64,000 nt of DNA from Pedobacter terrae (GTDB lineage: Bacteria > Bacteroidota > Bacteroidia > Sphingobacteriales > Sphingobacteriaceae), in the NCBI RefSeq assembly GCF_900100705.1, contig NZ_FNCH01000018.1:36836-100835 (forward strand), written 5' to 3'. Both the position numbers and the translations under genes were made by a program. Every line of letters begins with the position of its first letter. Position 1 is the first letter of the stretch. Shown here piece by piece: positions 35,497 through 44,206 of the stretch. The notes beneath the pieces are model-generated. The model made no database searches, was not told the origin of the DNA, and saw only the letters and a list, made by a program, of their open reading frames with translations.

Positions 35497-37693
35497 ATCC
35501 CATATCCAGGAAGAGTCATCCGATTGCGGGCACACCTGTATTCAAATGATTGCATCATACTACGGCGCGAACATACCGCTAGAGTTTATCCGTAAAAGCT
35601 GCGGCGAACAACGTGGCGGCGTAACTTTTTTGCACATCAGGAAAGCGGCAAACCTTATCGGATTGGAAACTGCGGAGATTCAGATTGATGTAGAAAATCT
35701 AAGGGAAGTAGTAGACCTCCCCTGCATCCTTCATTGGTCAGCTCGACATTATGTTGTACTGTACCGCATCTCTGTTTCCAGGGGAAAAACTTTTTATCAC
35801 ATCGCAGATCCTGCATATGGTAAAATCAAGCTCAAAGAGCAGGACTTTCTTGAAAAATGGTATCCTGGAGGCCAGGAATTCGGGTATGCTGTAGCCTTTG
35901 ATATTGCTGATGAAGAAAAACTCTATCAAAAACACCAGAAATCCTCCCGTGGAGAAAACTACCTCTGGCAGCAAATACTCCAATTTAAGAATACCATAAT
36001 TGCCACCACTTTTATTCTTTTTATCACTGGTTTGCTCAGTTATGGTACCGTTCGCACCAATCAATGGCTAATCGATCTGGGTATACTTAAAAAAGACCAC
36101 ATGCTTATCATCGGCATCGTGGCGTTTCTGTTCATTGCCTCAATCTCAAAGGTAATTTCCGAGGTGCTGCACCAATTTATCATACAGAAATCGGCCAACA
36201 AACTCTTCATTGCCAACCTGCGGAAATTTTTGAAAAGGTTGACTATCATTACCCCACGGTTTTTTGAGCAACATAAAATTTCAGAGCTGGTGCAAAAGAT
36301 GGACGACCATAACAAAATAGAAGAATTTAATACACAGGTGTTCCCGCAACTGATCTTCAATTTCAGCATGTATATTTTTTATTCCATCATCTTATTCCCA
36401 ATCAACACCTACCTGTTTTTTTGGATGCTGCTATACAGCTTTCTTAGCGCTGGATGGATGTCGATCTTCAATGAAAAGAAAAAACTCATCAATTACCAGC
36501 GCTACGATGTCGACGTTGACCAAACCAGTTTCCTGTATGAGTTCATCATTGGCATGCAGGAAATCAAGTTATATCAAGGTGTGGAGAACCGCCTGAACAG
36601 CTGGGAGGGAAAACAGCAAAAAGAATATGCAATCAACCTGCGGGCATTCAGACTTAATAGCATCGAAAGCCTGGGCTTTAAAACCCTTGGAATCTTAAAT
36701 CTGTGCTGTTTCACTGCGATCGGTGCGATGATGGTTACCCGTAATGAACTCAGTTTAGGGCAATTCTTCAGTATCGCATTTATCGTGGGGCAATTAAGCG
36801 TACCCATCGAATTTTTGTCGACTTTTTTTAACTCTTATATCAATGCCCACATTAGTGGGAAACGGATTAATTCGATATACGCCAAAGAAAAGGAAACAGC
36901 TGCCAATGACTACAATCAAATTCAGAAATTGAATACAGTGGACACGCAGTCGCACTACATTTCATTCCGAAACATTAGTTTTTCCTACGATGCCCTCACA
37001 ATGGCTCCTGTACTACAGCACTTCGACCTGGACCTGAAAATAGGAGAAGTTACCGCAATTGTTGGAGAGAGCGGCAGTGGTAAAAGCACCATCGCTAAGA
37101 TACTGCTTCGTTTGCTCGCAGTAGATCAGGGTGAAATCTTTTATGGAAGCCAAGACCTCAGCGAAGTTGCCCCAGACCACTGGCGTAAAATCTGTGGTGC
37201 TGTATTTCAGGATGGCATGATCTTTTCCGATAGCATCATCAATAATATTTGTCTGGATCAATCAAGTGTTGACCTGGAAAGAGTGAAATGGGCCTGCGAA
37301 GTGGCAGAAATTAACAGTTATATCAATACGCTTGGCAGTGGTTATCGTACCAACCTTTCCCAATCCGGAATTAACCTAAGCAAAGGACAATACCAAAGAC
37401 TACTCATTGCAAGGGCAGTATACAATACCCCTGAGATCTTGATATTTGATGAAGCCACCAGCGCGCTGGATGCCAAAACTGAATGCCGCGTGATGGAGAA
37501 CCTTTGGAAACACTTCGAAGAGAAGACAGTGGTTATTATCGCTCATCGCCTAAGTACAATCATAAATGCCGACCAGATCATTTTTATGAAAAACGGTCAG
37601 GTTGCTGAAATGGGTACGCATAGGCAGCTTATGCAAATGAGAGGTGGCTATTTTGATCTTTTTAGTTACCAGGTATCCGAAGTTACCTGCTAA
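35483..37693 (+). CDS. C39 peptidase-containing ABC exporter (PCAT) for double-Gly precursors
   Basis: 736 residues starting at TTG inside the end of the SPASM gene (14-bp overlap). The N-terminal C39 peptidase has Q9, catalytic C15 in SSDCGHTCIQMIASYYG, H89 in ARHYVVLY and D109 in HIADPAYG. Six transmembrane helices span about 165-455. The ATPase has Walker A VGESGSGKST, signature NLSKGQYQRL and Walker B EILIFDEATSALD, then H-loop AHRLST. It should cut the precursors after their conserved Gly-Gly and export the cores. No HlyD adaptor gene follows, unlike many Bacteroidota exporter pairs. Confidence 0.95.
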   Translation: MKRFKSHIQEESSDCGHTCIQMIASYYGANIPLEFIRKSCGEQRGGVTFLHIRKAANLIGLETAEIQIDVENLREVVDLPCILHWSARHYVVLYRISVSRGKTFYHIADPAYGKIKLKEQDFLEKWYPGGQEFGYAVAFDIADEEKLYQKHQKSSRGENYLWQQILQFKNTIIATTFILFITGLLSYGTVRTNQWLIDLGILKKDHMLIIGIVAFLFIASISKVISEVLHQFIIQKSANKLFIANLRKFLKRLTIITPRFFEQHKISELVQKMDDHNKIEEFNTQVFPQLIFNFSMYIFYSIILFPINTYLFFWMLLYSFLSAGWMSIFNEKKKLINYQRYDVDVDQTSFLYEFIIGMQEIKLYQGVENRLNSWEGKQQKEYAINLRAFRLNSIESLGFKTLGILNLCCFTAIGAMMVTRNELSLGQFFSIAFIVGQLSVPIEFLSTFFNSYINAHISGKRINSIYAKEKETAANDYNQIQKLNTVDTQSHYISFRNISFSYDALTMAPVLQHFDLDLKIGEVTAIVGESGSGKSTIAKILLRLLAVDQGEIFYGSQDLSEVAPDHWRKICGAVFQDGMIFSDSIINNICLDQSSVDLERVKWACEVAEINSYINTLGSGYRTNLSQSGINLSKGQYQRLLIARAVYNTPEILIFDEATSALDAKTECRVMENLWKHFEEKTVVIIAHRLSTIINADQIIFMKNGQVAEMGTHRQLMQMRGGYFDLFSYQVSEVTC

Positions 37694-37709
37694 ACTAGAA
37701 CAATCCAAT

Positions 37710-37946
37710 TTGAATTCCCGGGCTATCTTCCAGCAAAGCGTCAATAGTATTAAAGCCAGCTTGATTTTGAGTACAAGAGAATTAAGTCAGACATTGAAAG
37801 AAATATCCTTATTCTTGAAAATAGACTCATCGATTTATCCAGGGGAAAAAAAGAATATTGGTGAATTAATCAGAAAAGCAACCGGGTTGCTCAAAAACTT
37901 GTATGAAACCTATGTAGAGCAGATTCGGTGGGTAAGAGAAGATTAA
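37710..37946 (+). CDS. Hypothetical small protein downstream of exporter
   Basis: 78 residues if started at the TTG after the exporter stop (LNSRAIFQQSVNSIKASLIL); the longer ATG-started frame would overlap the exporter by 50 bp. Mixed helical composition (KNIGELIRKATGLLKNLYET), no signal peptide. It may be a last operon member or immunity protein, or a fortuitous frame. No family recognised. Confidence 0.35.
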   Translation: MNSRAIFQQSVNSIKASLILSTRELSQTLKEISLFLKIDSSIYPGEKKNIGELIRKATGLLKNLYETYVEQIRWVRED

Positions 37947-38313
37947 TCAGTTCGATCTATCCCAAAAACTCACTTTTGACGGAACTCAACATCGAACTGT
38001 CCGAATGAATGAGGCTGTACGAGTTCTAGGTACTTTAACGACCATTTTTGAGGGCAAAAAAAAAGGGGCAAACCTAACAAAAATTTGATTTACCCACTAT
38101 GGTAGGGTCGACGTGCATCTTGACACTTTATGACCATTTTGAACCCATCGTGCACTTTGAAAATCAGTTATCAACCGAATTGAAGAACGGTAACGGAGCA
38201 AGAAAGATCGGATATAGGTATGCATACCTACTAGTTGGCGAATTCCATGGCTTTTGGATATAATCAAGTGACTATCAAAAAGCAGTATGAGATATTCTGT
38301 TAGTTTACTAGTA
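37947..38313. other. Gene-free stretch
   Basis: About 370 bp AT-rich DNA between the convergent RiPP operon and helicase gene. A poly-A run near 38058 followed by GGGG and a possible weak terminator are the only features; no RNA gene or open frame is credible. Confidence 0.6.
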
Positions 38314-41300
38314 TTATGAAAGTGTTTTGGACACTTCATCGAAGTAATTGCAGCTCTGCCAGAGACTTCTGTTGCCAATGATGTAGAATCGCCTTTTTGC
38401 CCTAGTTAGTGCTACGTTGAGCATGTTGGGCTTTTGAGATGCCCATGCTCTAGCTCCCGGTCTTTTTGGGTCGCTGCCAAGGATCAAAAATACGATGTCG
38501 GTTTCCTTACCCTGAAAAGTATGTATGGTCCCGCATTTTGCATTAGGGAAACTTCTGCTCAGTTCCAGCCTGCATCTATTGGCAACGGATTTGAAAGGGG
38601 AGATGACGAAGACTTCCTGTTCCTTTCCGAGGGCTTCCAGTTTTTCCTTGAGGAGAGTAATCTCTTCTATGACCACATGGCGGTCTTCGAGAGTTATGCC
38701 CTGTACATCGAACCATTGGCTTGGTCCGATGTGGTTTAAGGATTCTTTTTGTTCGGTTGCTTTGACCATCTGTCCGGAGTAGGCGATGGTATTGGCTAGG
38801 GTGAACATTGGATCTTCGCATCTTCTATGGGTGCGGAGGGGAAATCCTGTCCATATAGGGGCACCGTTGTTTTGTTGCATGAGCGTGCCATTGTCTGTGA
38901 TGCGGTCGGCCAGTTTTTGTGCGGAGGTATCCAGTGGTGACCAGGTCTGTTCGTTCTGATAGGGCTGGTTGAGAATATGGATAAGCTTGTGCGGGGTGGT
39001 GAGTACGGGCTCGATCTGCAAGGGGTCGCCGATGATGATGTTGCGTTTTGATCTATTGATAATGCCTGTGGCGGATTGCGGTGTGGCCTGTCCGGCCTCG
39101 TCGAGCAGGAGGTATCCGATTGTGCTGGGCGAGAGGTTTCTAAATAATCTACTAACCGATGCGAGGGATGTAGATACAACGGGAATGAGGAAGAAAAGGG
39201 TTTTCCAGGCAGTTTCTGCGATCTTATTGCTGACCTCCACTTTGCTGTCCATTATTTCGAACAGCATGAATATGTTCGATCTGAACTGCCTGGCGTTGGC
39301 AAGGATGGCATATTGATGTAGCTCGAGGCTTTTCAGAAAGATGTTGCCACGCAAGGTGTTGAGCTGTTCTGAGGACCACGGGTTTGCCTTATGAAAGGTA
39401 TCTCGGTCTTTGGTGTAGGCGCTGTACAGATTTTCATCCGGTATATTGGCATATGCGATGCCATACTGCTCATGGAGCTGTTGCTTCTGTTTGTTGTAAT
39501 TGTTTATTGCCGCGATAATTGGCTGCAGGGTTGTGTTCAGTTTGCTGGATTCCTGCAGGTTTTCGCTGTGTTTCTGCTTAAGCTGTTCCTGTTTTTTTTC
39601 GCTACCCGAAATCTGTCGGTTGATCTGGTTTAATTCGTCAATATAGCGCTGGTAGGGGGCGTTCCAGTTTTTATAGGCTCTGGTGGAAAACCATTTTTGT
39701 ATGATGAAGAATGACGGTTTGGAGGCCGTTTGAATTTTGATGTTTTCCTGCACCTGAGCTCTTTTGGTATTTAGCTCTTTATGGTTTCCGTCTTCGTGTT
39801 TCAGCTCCTGGCTTAATTTTTCTTTTTGCGTTTTAAGCAGATTGATCTGGATATTGAGGTTGTGTCTTTTGACAAGGTTTTTGATGTTCTGCACCAGCTG
39901 GCTATGGAAAATTTTAGCTTCGTTCCTAAACCGCTCGAATGTTTCGATCATTGATTGAAGCTCCTGTTTGGCGGTATCAAATTTTGCCCTATATTCAATG
40001 GTGAGGTCTTCGTTTTCGGCATTGACGTATAGCGATTTCAAATAGGCGTCAAATCCGGGTTTATTTTCCTTTCCGTACCAGAAGTTAGTTTTGAAGGCGT
40101 TCCTGTTTTCGGAATTGCCCAGTGCAGCTGAGAGCAGTCCCCAGCTTTCTTTCGAGATGAGTTCCTGGCTGTATTCGGCAAAATAATCCGCTTCTTTGAA
40201 GCTATGGTGGATTTTGCTTTTATCGGGAAGCTCTTTGGTAATATTTTCTACCGCTGCGTTATTGTTGCTAGCAACCACGATGCCCGTATCTTCGAATATG
40301 TTCTGTTTGATGGGGTAATACATAATGGTTCCAGCGGGTCTGGAAACGGTTTGCGAAGGCATGAAGATATTTACGTTATTGGATTCGGCGAGCTTTTTTG
40401 CGCGCTGAACAATCGCCTCTGCAATGATGTCGTTCAGAAGGGTGGTTTTGCCTGTTCCAGGAGGACCGTTGATCCCGATAAGGCCTTCGGTTTTCAGCTC
40501 TTTGAGTGCTGTATTCATTGCGCCAAGCTGGGCGGAATAGGCCCCGTAAGCCGGGTCGGATGGCCATTTGCCGATGGGCATGTTTTCTGGTGACAGCGTT
40601 TGAAAGAAGGCAGTGTCCGACTGAAGCAGGTCGATGCGGTCTGCTGCCCTTACTTTAGGTTTTAGGTATGACTGCAGAGCGGTGTTCCAATGCTTGGGAT
40701 GCTCGATCAGGGAATTAAGGTCGTCCAGATAAAAGCTATTGAGGAATGCGGTGTCGGAATTTTTGATTTTTTTAGAAATGATAATGGTCTTGCAGAAGAT
40801 GGTATTACCACAGGAAATTTCTTCGATGGCGTTATCATTCAGAACTTTTATTTCGTTTTTTAGTTCCTCCCAGGATAAGGGTTTGTCTGTTAATTGCTGG
40901 TTCTGTTCATGGGAAAAAGGATCATATTTATAGCGTTCCTTAAAATCTTCCTGTACACGCTGAAGCTTTTCCGGAACGGTATCCATGGGTGTGTTTTTCT
41001 TAAGGCAGGTGAGTCCATGGAGGTAGGATGCCTGAAGGTAGCCACCATCTTCGATCAACTGTCCGTTTTCTTCTAGTATCAGAACAGCCATGCATGAATT
41101 TCCGCTTACTTTCGCTGTCCAGTCCGGTTTCTCCCCAGTGTCATCGGTAAGCTTTTCAATTATAGATACCAGATCGGGTTTGGACTGTTTTCCGAAATAT
41201 AGGATGTAGCGCCGTTTTGCCTCTTCCAGGGGCTCAAGTTTTTCTGTCCAGGGTAGTGGTTTTTGAGCTTGCAGGTAGCCAACATCATCTGGAAGGTCCG

Positions 41301-41358
41301 GGAGATTGAAAATTTCTATGTCCCGCCAGTATTTAAGTATGTTTTTCTGTGTGTTCAA
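38314..41358 (-). CDS. Large superfamily 1 helicase/AAA ATPase (DNA2/NAM7-like)
   Basis: 1014 residues. Helicase motifs in order: Walker A GINGPPGTGKTTLLNDIIAE (about 295), motif II LLLDEAGQATPQ (about 762), motif III IIGDPLQIEPVL, motif V GTIHTFQGKETDIVFLILG and motif VI NVALTRAKRRFYIIG. A long coiled-coil insert (about 470-640) separates motifs Ia and II. The N-terminal domain (ILKYWRDIEIFNLPDLP) is not one I can name. UPF1/DNA2-like proteins unwind DNA or RNA 5'-3'. It stands alone between a RiPP locus and an rteC relic, a mobile-gene setting where stand-alone helicases often serve defence; that function is inference. Confidence 0.85.
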   Translation of the reverse strand: MNTQKNILKYWRDIEIFNLPDLPDDVGYLQAQKPLPWTEKLEPLEEAKRRYILYFGKQSKPDLVSIIEKLTDDTGEKPDWTAKVSGNSCMAVLILEENGQLIEDGGYLQASYLHGLTCLKKNTPMDTVPEKLQRVQEDFKERYKYDPFSHEQNQQLTDKPLSWEELKNEIKVLNDNAIEEISCGNTIFCKTIIISKKIKNSDTAFLNSFYLDDLNSLIEHPKHWNTALQSYLKPKVRAADRIDLLQSDTAFFQTLSPENMPIGKWPSDPAYGAYSAQLGAMNTALKELKTEGLIGINGPPGTGKTTLLNDIIAEAIVQRAKKLAESNNVNIFMPSQTVSRPAGTIMYYPIKQNIFEDTGIVVASNNNAAVENITKELPDKSKIHHSFKEADYFAEYSQELISKESWGLLSAALGNSENRNAFKTNFWYGKENKPGFDAYLKSLYVNAENEDLTIEYRAKFDTAKQELQSMIETFERFRNEAKIFHSQLVQNIKNLVKRHNLNIQINLLKTQKEKLSQELKHEDGNHKELNTKRAQVQENIKIQTASKPSFFIIQKWFSTRAYKNWNAPYQRYIDELNQINRQISGSEKKQEQLKQKHSENLQESSKLNTTLQPIIAAINNYNKQKQQLHEQYGIAYANIPDENLYSAYTKDRDTFHKANPWSSEQLNTLRGNIFLKSLELHQYAILANARQFRSNIFMLFEIMDSKVEVSNKIAETAWKTLFFLIPVVSTSLASVSRLFRNLSPSTIGYLLLDEAGQATPQSATGIINRSKRNIIIGDPLQIEPVLTTPHKLIHILNQPYQNEQTWSPLDTSAQKLADRITDNGTLMQQNNGAPIWTGFPLRTHRRCEDPMFTLANTIAYSGQMVKATEQKESLNHIGPSQWFDVQGITLEDRHVVIEEITLLKEKLEALGKEQEVFVISPFKSVANRCRLELSRSFPNAKCGTIHTFQGKETDIVFLILGSDPKRPGARAWASQKPNMLNVALTRAKRRFYIIGNRSLWQSCNYFDEVSKTLS

Positions 41359-41557
41359 TGGAGCGATTAATAATTTTTGATGAAAGCAAATTAAGTTTTT
41401 TTTTGGGCTTTTAACCTAAATATTCTCTTTCTGGGGTTTGATTTTAATGTCAGGTATCGTGTGTTTTTCTTATCCTGTCCTTAAGGCGGATCAATTCACT
41501 ACGGACCACCTGCTGAGGGTTTAAACTTGCAAAAATTTTCAATTAATCTCCTTTTTT

Positions 41558-41971
41558 ATGGATCAAAATTTTACTGACGGTCTTTATTCTGCTCTGGAAT
41601 CTAGATTGGGCTGAACTAAAAGATTTCACTGATTGCTACGCTGCCTCATTGCCCGAGGCCAACAGGGTTATGGGATTGCTGCGCGAAAGCGTGCATGAAG
41701 AAGGGTTTATAGGCGAAAATTCTGAGATCAATTTTTCAAGCACATCAAGCCTAGATTTTATTCGCTATTTATTGAGCTTATCGAAAAACACAACCTAAAT
41801 GCGGGCGAACCGGTAGGGCCATTGAACGAAATATGAGGCTATTATGTCAATGAACTTTTATTCATCAGGCGTTTCTTTGAACAGCATGCTTTTCTCTATC
41901 AGTATTATCTTTTAGAGAAAAATGTAAGGATGAACAGTTCTTTCTATTCTATTTTATTTAGCTCGCGGTAG
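41558..41971 (+). pseudogene. rteC: rteC remnant, frameshifted
   Basis: Reading MDQNFTDGLYSALESRLG, then after a frameshift AELKDFTDCYAASLPEANRV and MGLLRESVHEEGFIGENSEI, then after another frameshift FFKHIKPRFYSLFIELIEK and, past an in-frame stop, ELLFIRRFFEQHAFLYQYYL gives the N-terminal half of RteC, the transfer regulator of Bacteroides conjugative transposons. At least two frameshifts and one stop make it non-functional, and the C-terminal half is lost. Reading from memory of the family. Confidence 0.7.
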
Positions 41972-42305
41972 CCTCTTTCATTATCCTGTCTTCAATTCTT
42001 AGCGCCTCAGAGGTGATAAGCATAAAACCGGATACAAGAAGTACAAATGCCAAAAATCGCAATATTCTTTCTGTGTTTTTGGTGTTGACCATCCCGTCTG
42101 AGCAGGTGAATTCATTGATTCCAATTAGTGTCCTACGCTTGTTTCTTCGCCAGATGGCGAAGATGAAAATAAAGGTGCCGAAAATCAGAAGTAAGATGCC
42201 GATGACCAGGGGCATTGTTGTAAAATTAAACGTTTCCTGTGTTTCAGTTATATAAAATATGGCCAATAGAAAGCTAAAAAGTTTAAAAAAATATTTTTCT
42301 GGCAT
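41958..42305 (-). CDS. Small membrane protein, three predicted helices
   Basis: 115 residues with hydrophobic segments near 8-20, 33-52 and 84-102, charged loops (RRNKRRTLIGINEFTCSDG) between. No named family. It ends inside the rteC relic. Apolar segment placement and absence of an opposing gene make it credible as a real small inner-membrane protein; function unknown. Confidence 0.5.
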   Translation of the reverse strand: MPEKYFFKLFSFLLAIFYITETQETFNFTTMPLVIGILLLIFGTFIFIFAIWRRNKRRTLIGINEFTCSDGMVNTKNTERILRFLAFVLLVSGFMLITSEALRIEDRIMKEATAS

Positions 42306-42474
42306 TTATATCAGAAGTTTTTCTGAATTTTCGCGTCAATTTTTAAGATGCTTTTCTTTGTGTTGTTTTAAAGCAGTTATTGTTAAAAAAAATTTAAGTT
42401 TCATATCTGTTACAGTAATGTACCTGGATTTTGTATTGTGATTTGTAGTTTTGCGTCCAAATCAGGGTGCATCA

Positions 42475-42879
42475 ATGGTAAGAACAAGAGAAGATTCCTT
42501 TTTTAAAATCCGCTCTGCTGTTCCGGAACATTTTCCGTTACTGCTATTGCTTCTGCTGGCTTCGTTTTTTTTACGTCCTTCCCAACTAACCTGGGAATCG
42601 GCCCAGAGGGTTTCCTCTATTTCGACAAAGTTTACCAGTATTATGAGCCCCATTTCAGGGGATGGCCAGCAGCATGCTTCGCTGGCCACGGTAGATCAGC
42701 AGCAGCCAAAATTCCGTAAGAAATTCCAGCACATCAATGATGCCGCCAGTGATCTTCAGCCTTTTCAAAAGCGCCTGGAGACTCGCTACCATCTCCCTGT
42801 TTCAACCCCACCAGGTTATGAAACACCACATTTCTTTTGCGGGCAACACGCCTTCCTGTACAGGCTGACTTATTTCTAA
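42475..42879 (+). CDS. Hypothetical protein upstream of RND efflux operon
   Basis: 134 residues from MVRTREDSFFKIRSAVPEHF; a TTG eight codons upstream is possible. One apolar segment (FPLLLLLLLASFFL), then a polar Ser/Gln-rich tail (SPISGDGQQHASLATVDQQQ) ending with aromatic residues. Probably anchored by one helix. No known family; it precedes the efflux operon by about 135 bp on the same strand. Confidence 0.45.
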   Translation: MVRTREDSFFKIRSAVPEHFPLLLLLLLASFFLRPSQLTWESAQRVSSISTKFTSIMSPISGDGQQHASLATVDQQQPKFRKKFQHINDAASDLQPFQKRLETRYHLPVSTPPGYETPHFFCGQHAFLYRLTYF

Positions 42880-43015
42880 TTTTCCCAGAGTATGTGCTCC
42901 ATTTGTCTGGAACACATATTGTTTACTGGAAAAATTTAAATATCAGATAAGCTGCTGTGTGCCAGCCTTTGGTTATGGCCACTGCATTAGAAAAAGAAAT
43001 AAGGAAAACACACAG

Positions 43016-44134
43016 ATGAAAATTAAATGGATGGCGATCCTTGTCCTTGCTGCCGCAATGCAGGCATGTACAGGGGAGACGGCCCAGAAAAAAGATAATG
43101 AGATTGCCGAGATACCGGTTTTAAAGCTAGCCCAGCAGGATACTTCGCTGTCTTTCGACTATGTAGCCGATATTCAGGCTTACAAGAACGTGGACATCAA
43201 ATCCAGGATACATGGCTTTATCGAAAAGGTAATGGTAGATGAAGGAGAAAAAGTTCATAAGGGTCAGCTGCTCTTTCAGCTGAACGACCGCGAACATGTT
43301 ATTTCGCTCAATAAAGCAAAAGCGAGCCTGGCAAGTGCACTCTCTGCAGCCAGCATCGCTCAGGTTGAACTGGAAAGGATTACTACCCTTGTGGATAAAA
43401 AAGTAATCTCCCCTTCTGAACTCTCACTTGGAAAAGCCAGGTTTTCGGAAGCTGAAGCGCAAATTAAAACGGCTAAAGCGATGATCGATGATGCCAACCA
43501 GAAACTTTCCTATTCGCGTATCCGTTCCCCTTTCGATGGAACCATAGACCGTATCCCTTTGAAAGCCGGGAGCCTCATTGATGAGGGTGCACTGCTCACC
43601 ACCATTTCAGATACCAGAGAGATGTATGCCTATTTTGATATCTCAGAAAACGAGTACCTGCAGTTTACCCGAAACGGAAAAGGACGTTTCGAGCAAAATA
43701 AAGCTGTGAAACTTATCCTATCGGATGGGTCAGCCTATCCGGTAAAAGGAAAGATACAGACGCACGAAAATGCATTTTCGGGAAATACCGGGTCAATTGC
43801 CTTCAGGGCAGTGTTCGCTAACCCGAAAAATATTTTAAAGCATGGCGCCTCTGGAAAAGTGGAGCTAGAATCTAAACTCGCCGGCAGTATTCTCATTCCC
43901 CAGAAGTCCGTATTTGAAATTCAGGACAAAAATTACGTTTTCGTAGTGGGCAAAGGCAATATGGTTAAAATGAAAAGTTTCGTGCCTAAACTGCGTCTGC
44001 CAGGTTTTTTTGTCTGCGCGAGTGGTCTTGATGCAGGAGAGACCATCGTTTATGAAGGCATACAGAACATCCGGGATGGCGCTGTCATCAAACCGGTGTA
44101 CACTTCGAATAAATCTTTGCTGGCCAGAAAGTAA
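43016..44134 (+). CDS. RND efflux periplasmic adaptor (membrane fusion protein)
   Basis: 372 residues from MKIKWMAILVLAAAMQAC, a lipoprotein signal (Cys about 18). Family features are the barrel-sandwich halves IKSRIHGFIEKVMVDEGEKVHKGQLLFQL and SYSRIRSPFDGTIDRIPLKAGSLI, a helical hairpin between them, and the beta-barrel region. The open frame begins 19 codons upstream, but the lipoprotein signal fixes this start. First gene of an adaptor-pump-outer-membrane-channel operon; it bridges the inner-membrane pump and TolC-type channel. Confidence 0.93.
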   Translation: MKIKWMAILVLAAAMQACTGETAQKKDNEIAEIPVLKLAQQDTSLSFDYVADIQAYKNVDIKSRIHGFIEKVMVDEGEKVHKGQLLFQLNDREHVISLNKAKASLASALSAASIAQVELERITTLVDKKVISPSELSLGKARFSEAEAQIKTAKAMIDDANQKLSYSRIRSPFDGTIDRIPLKAGSLIDEGALLTTISDTREMYAYFDISENEYLQFTRNGKGRFEQNKAVKLILSDGSAYPVKGKIQTHENAFSGNTGSIAFRAVFANPKNILKHGASGKVELESKLAGSILIPQKSVFEIQDKNYVFVVGKGNMVKMKSFVPKLRLPGFFVCASGLDAGETIVYEGIQNIRDGAVIKPVYTSNKSLLARK

Positions 44135-44206
44135 TTCTTTGTTTCATTTTCCATTCCTCCTGCTGAAATTTTTTCGGCGGAATAGGATTGGTATAACCCA
44201 AAATAA

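Noticed and set aside
38434..40933. Many plus-strand frames antisense to the helicase
   Set aside because: All lie opposite conserved helicase motifs and have no family resemblance.
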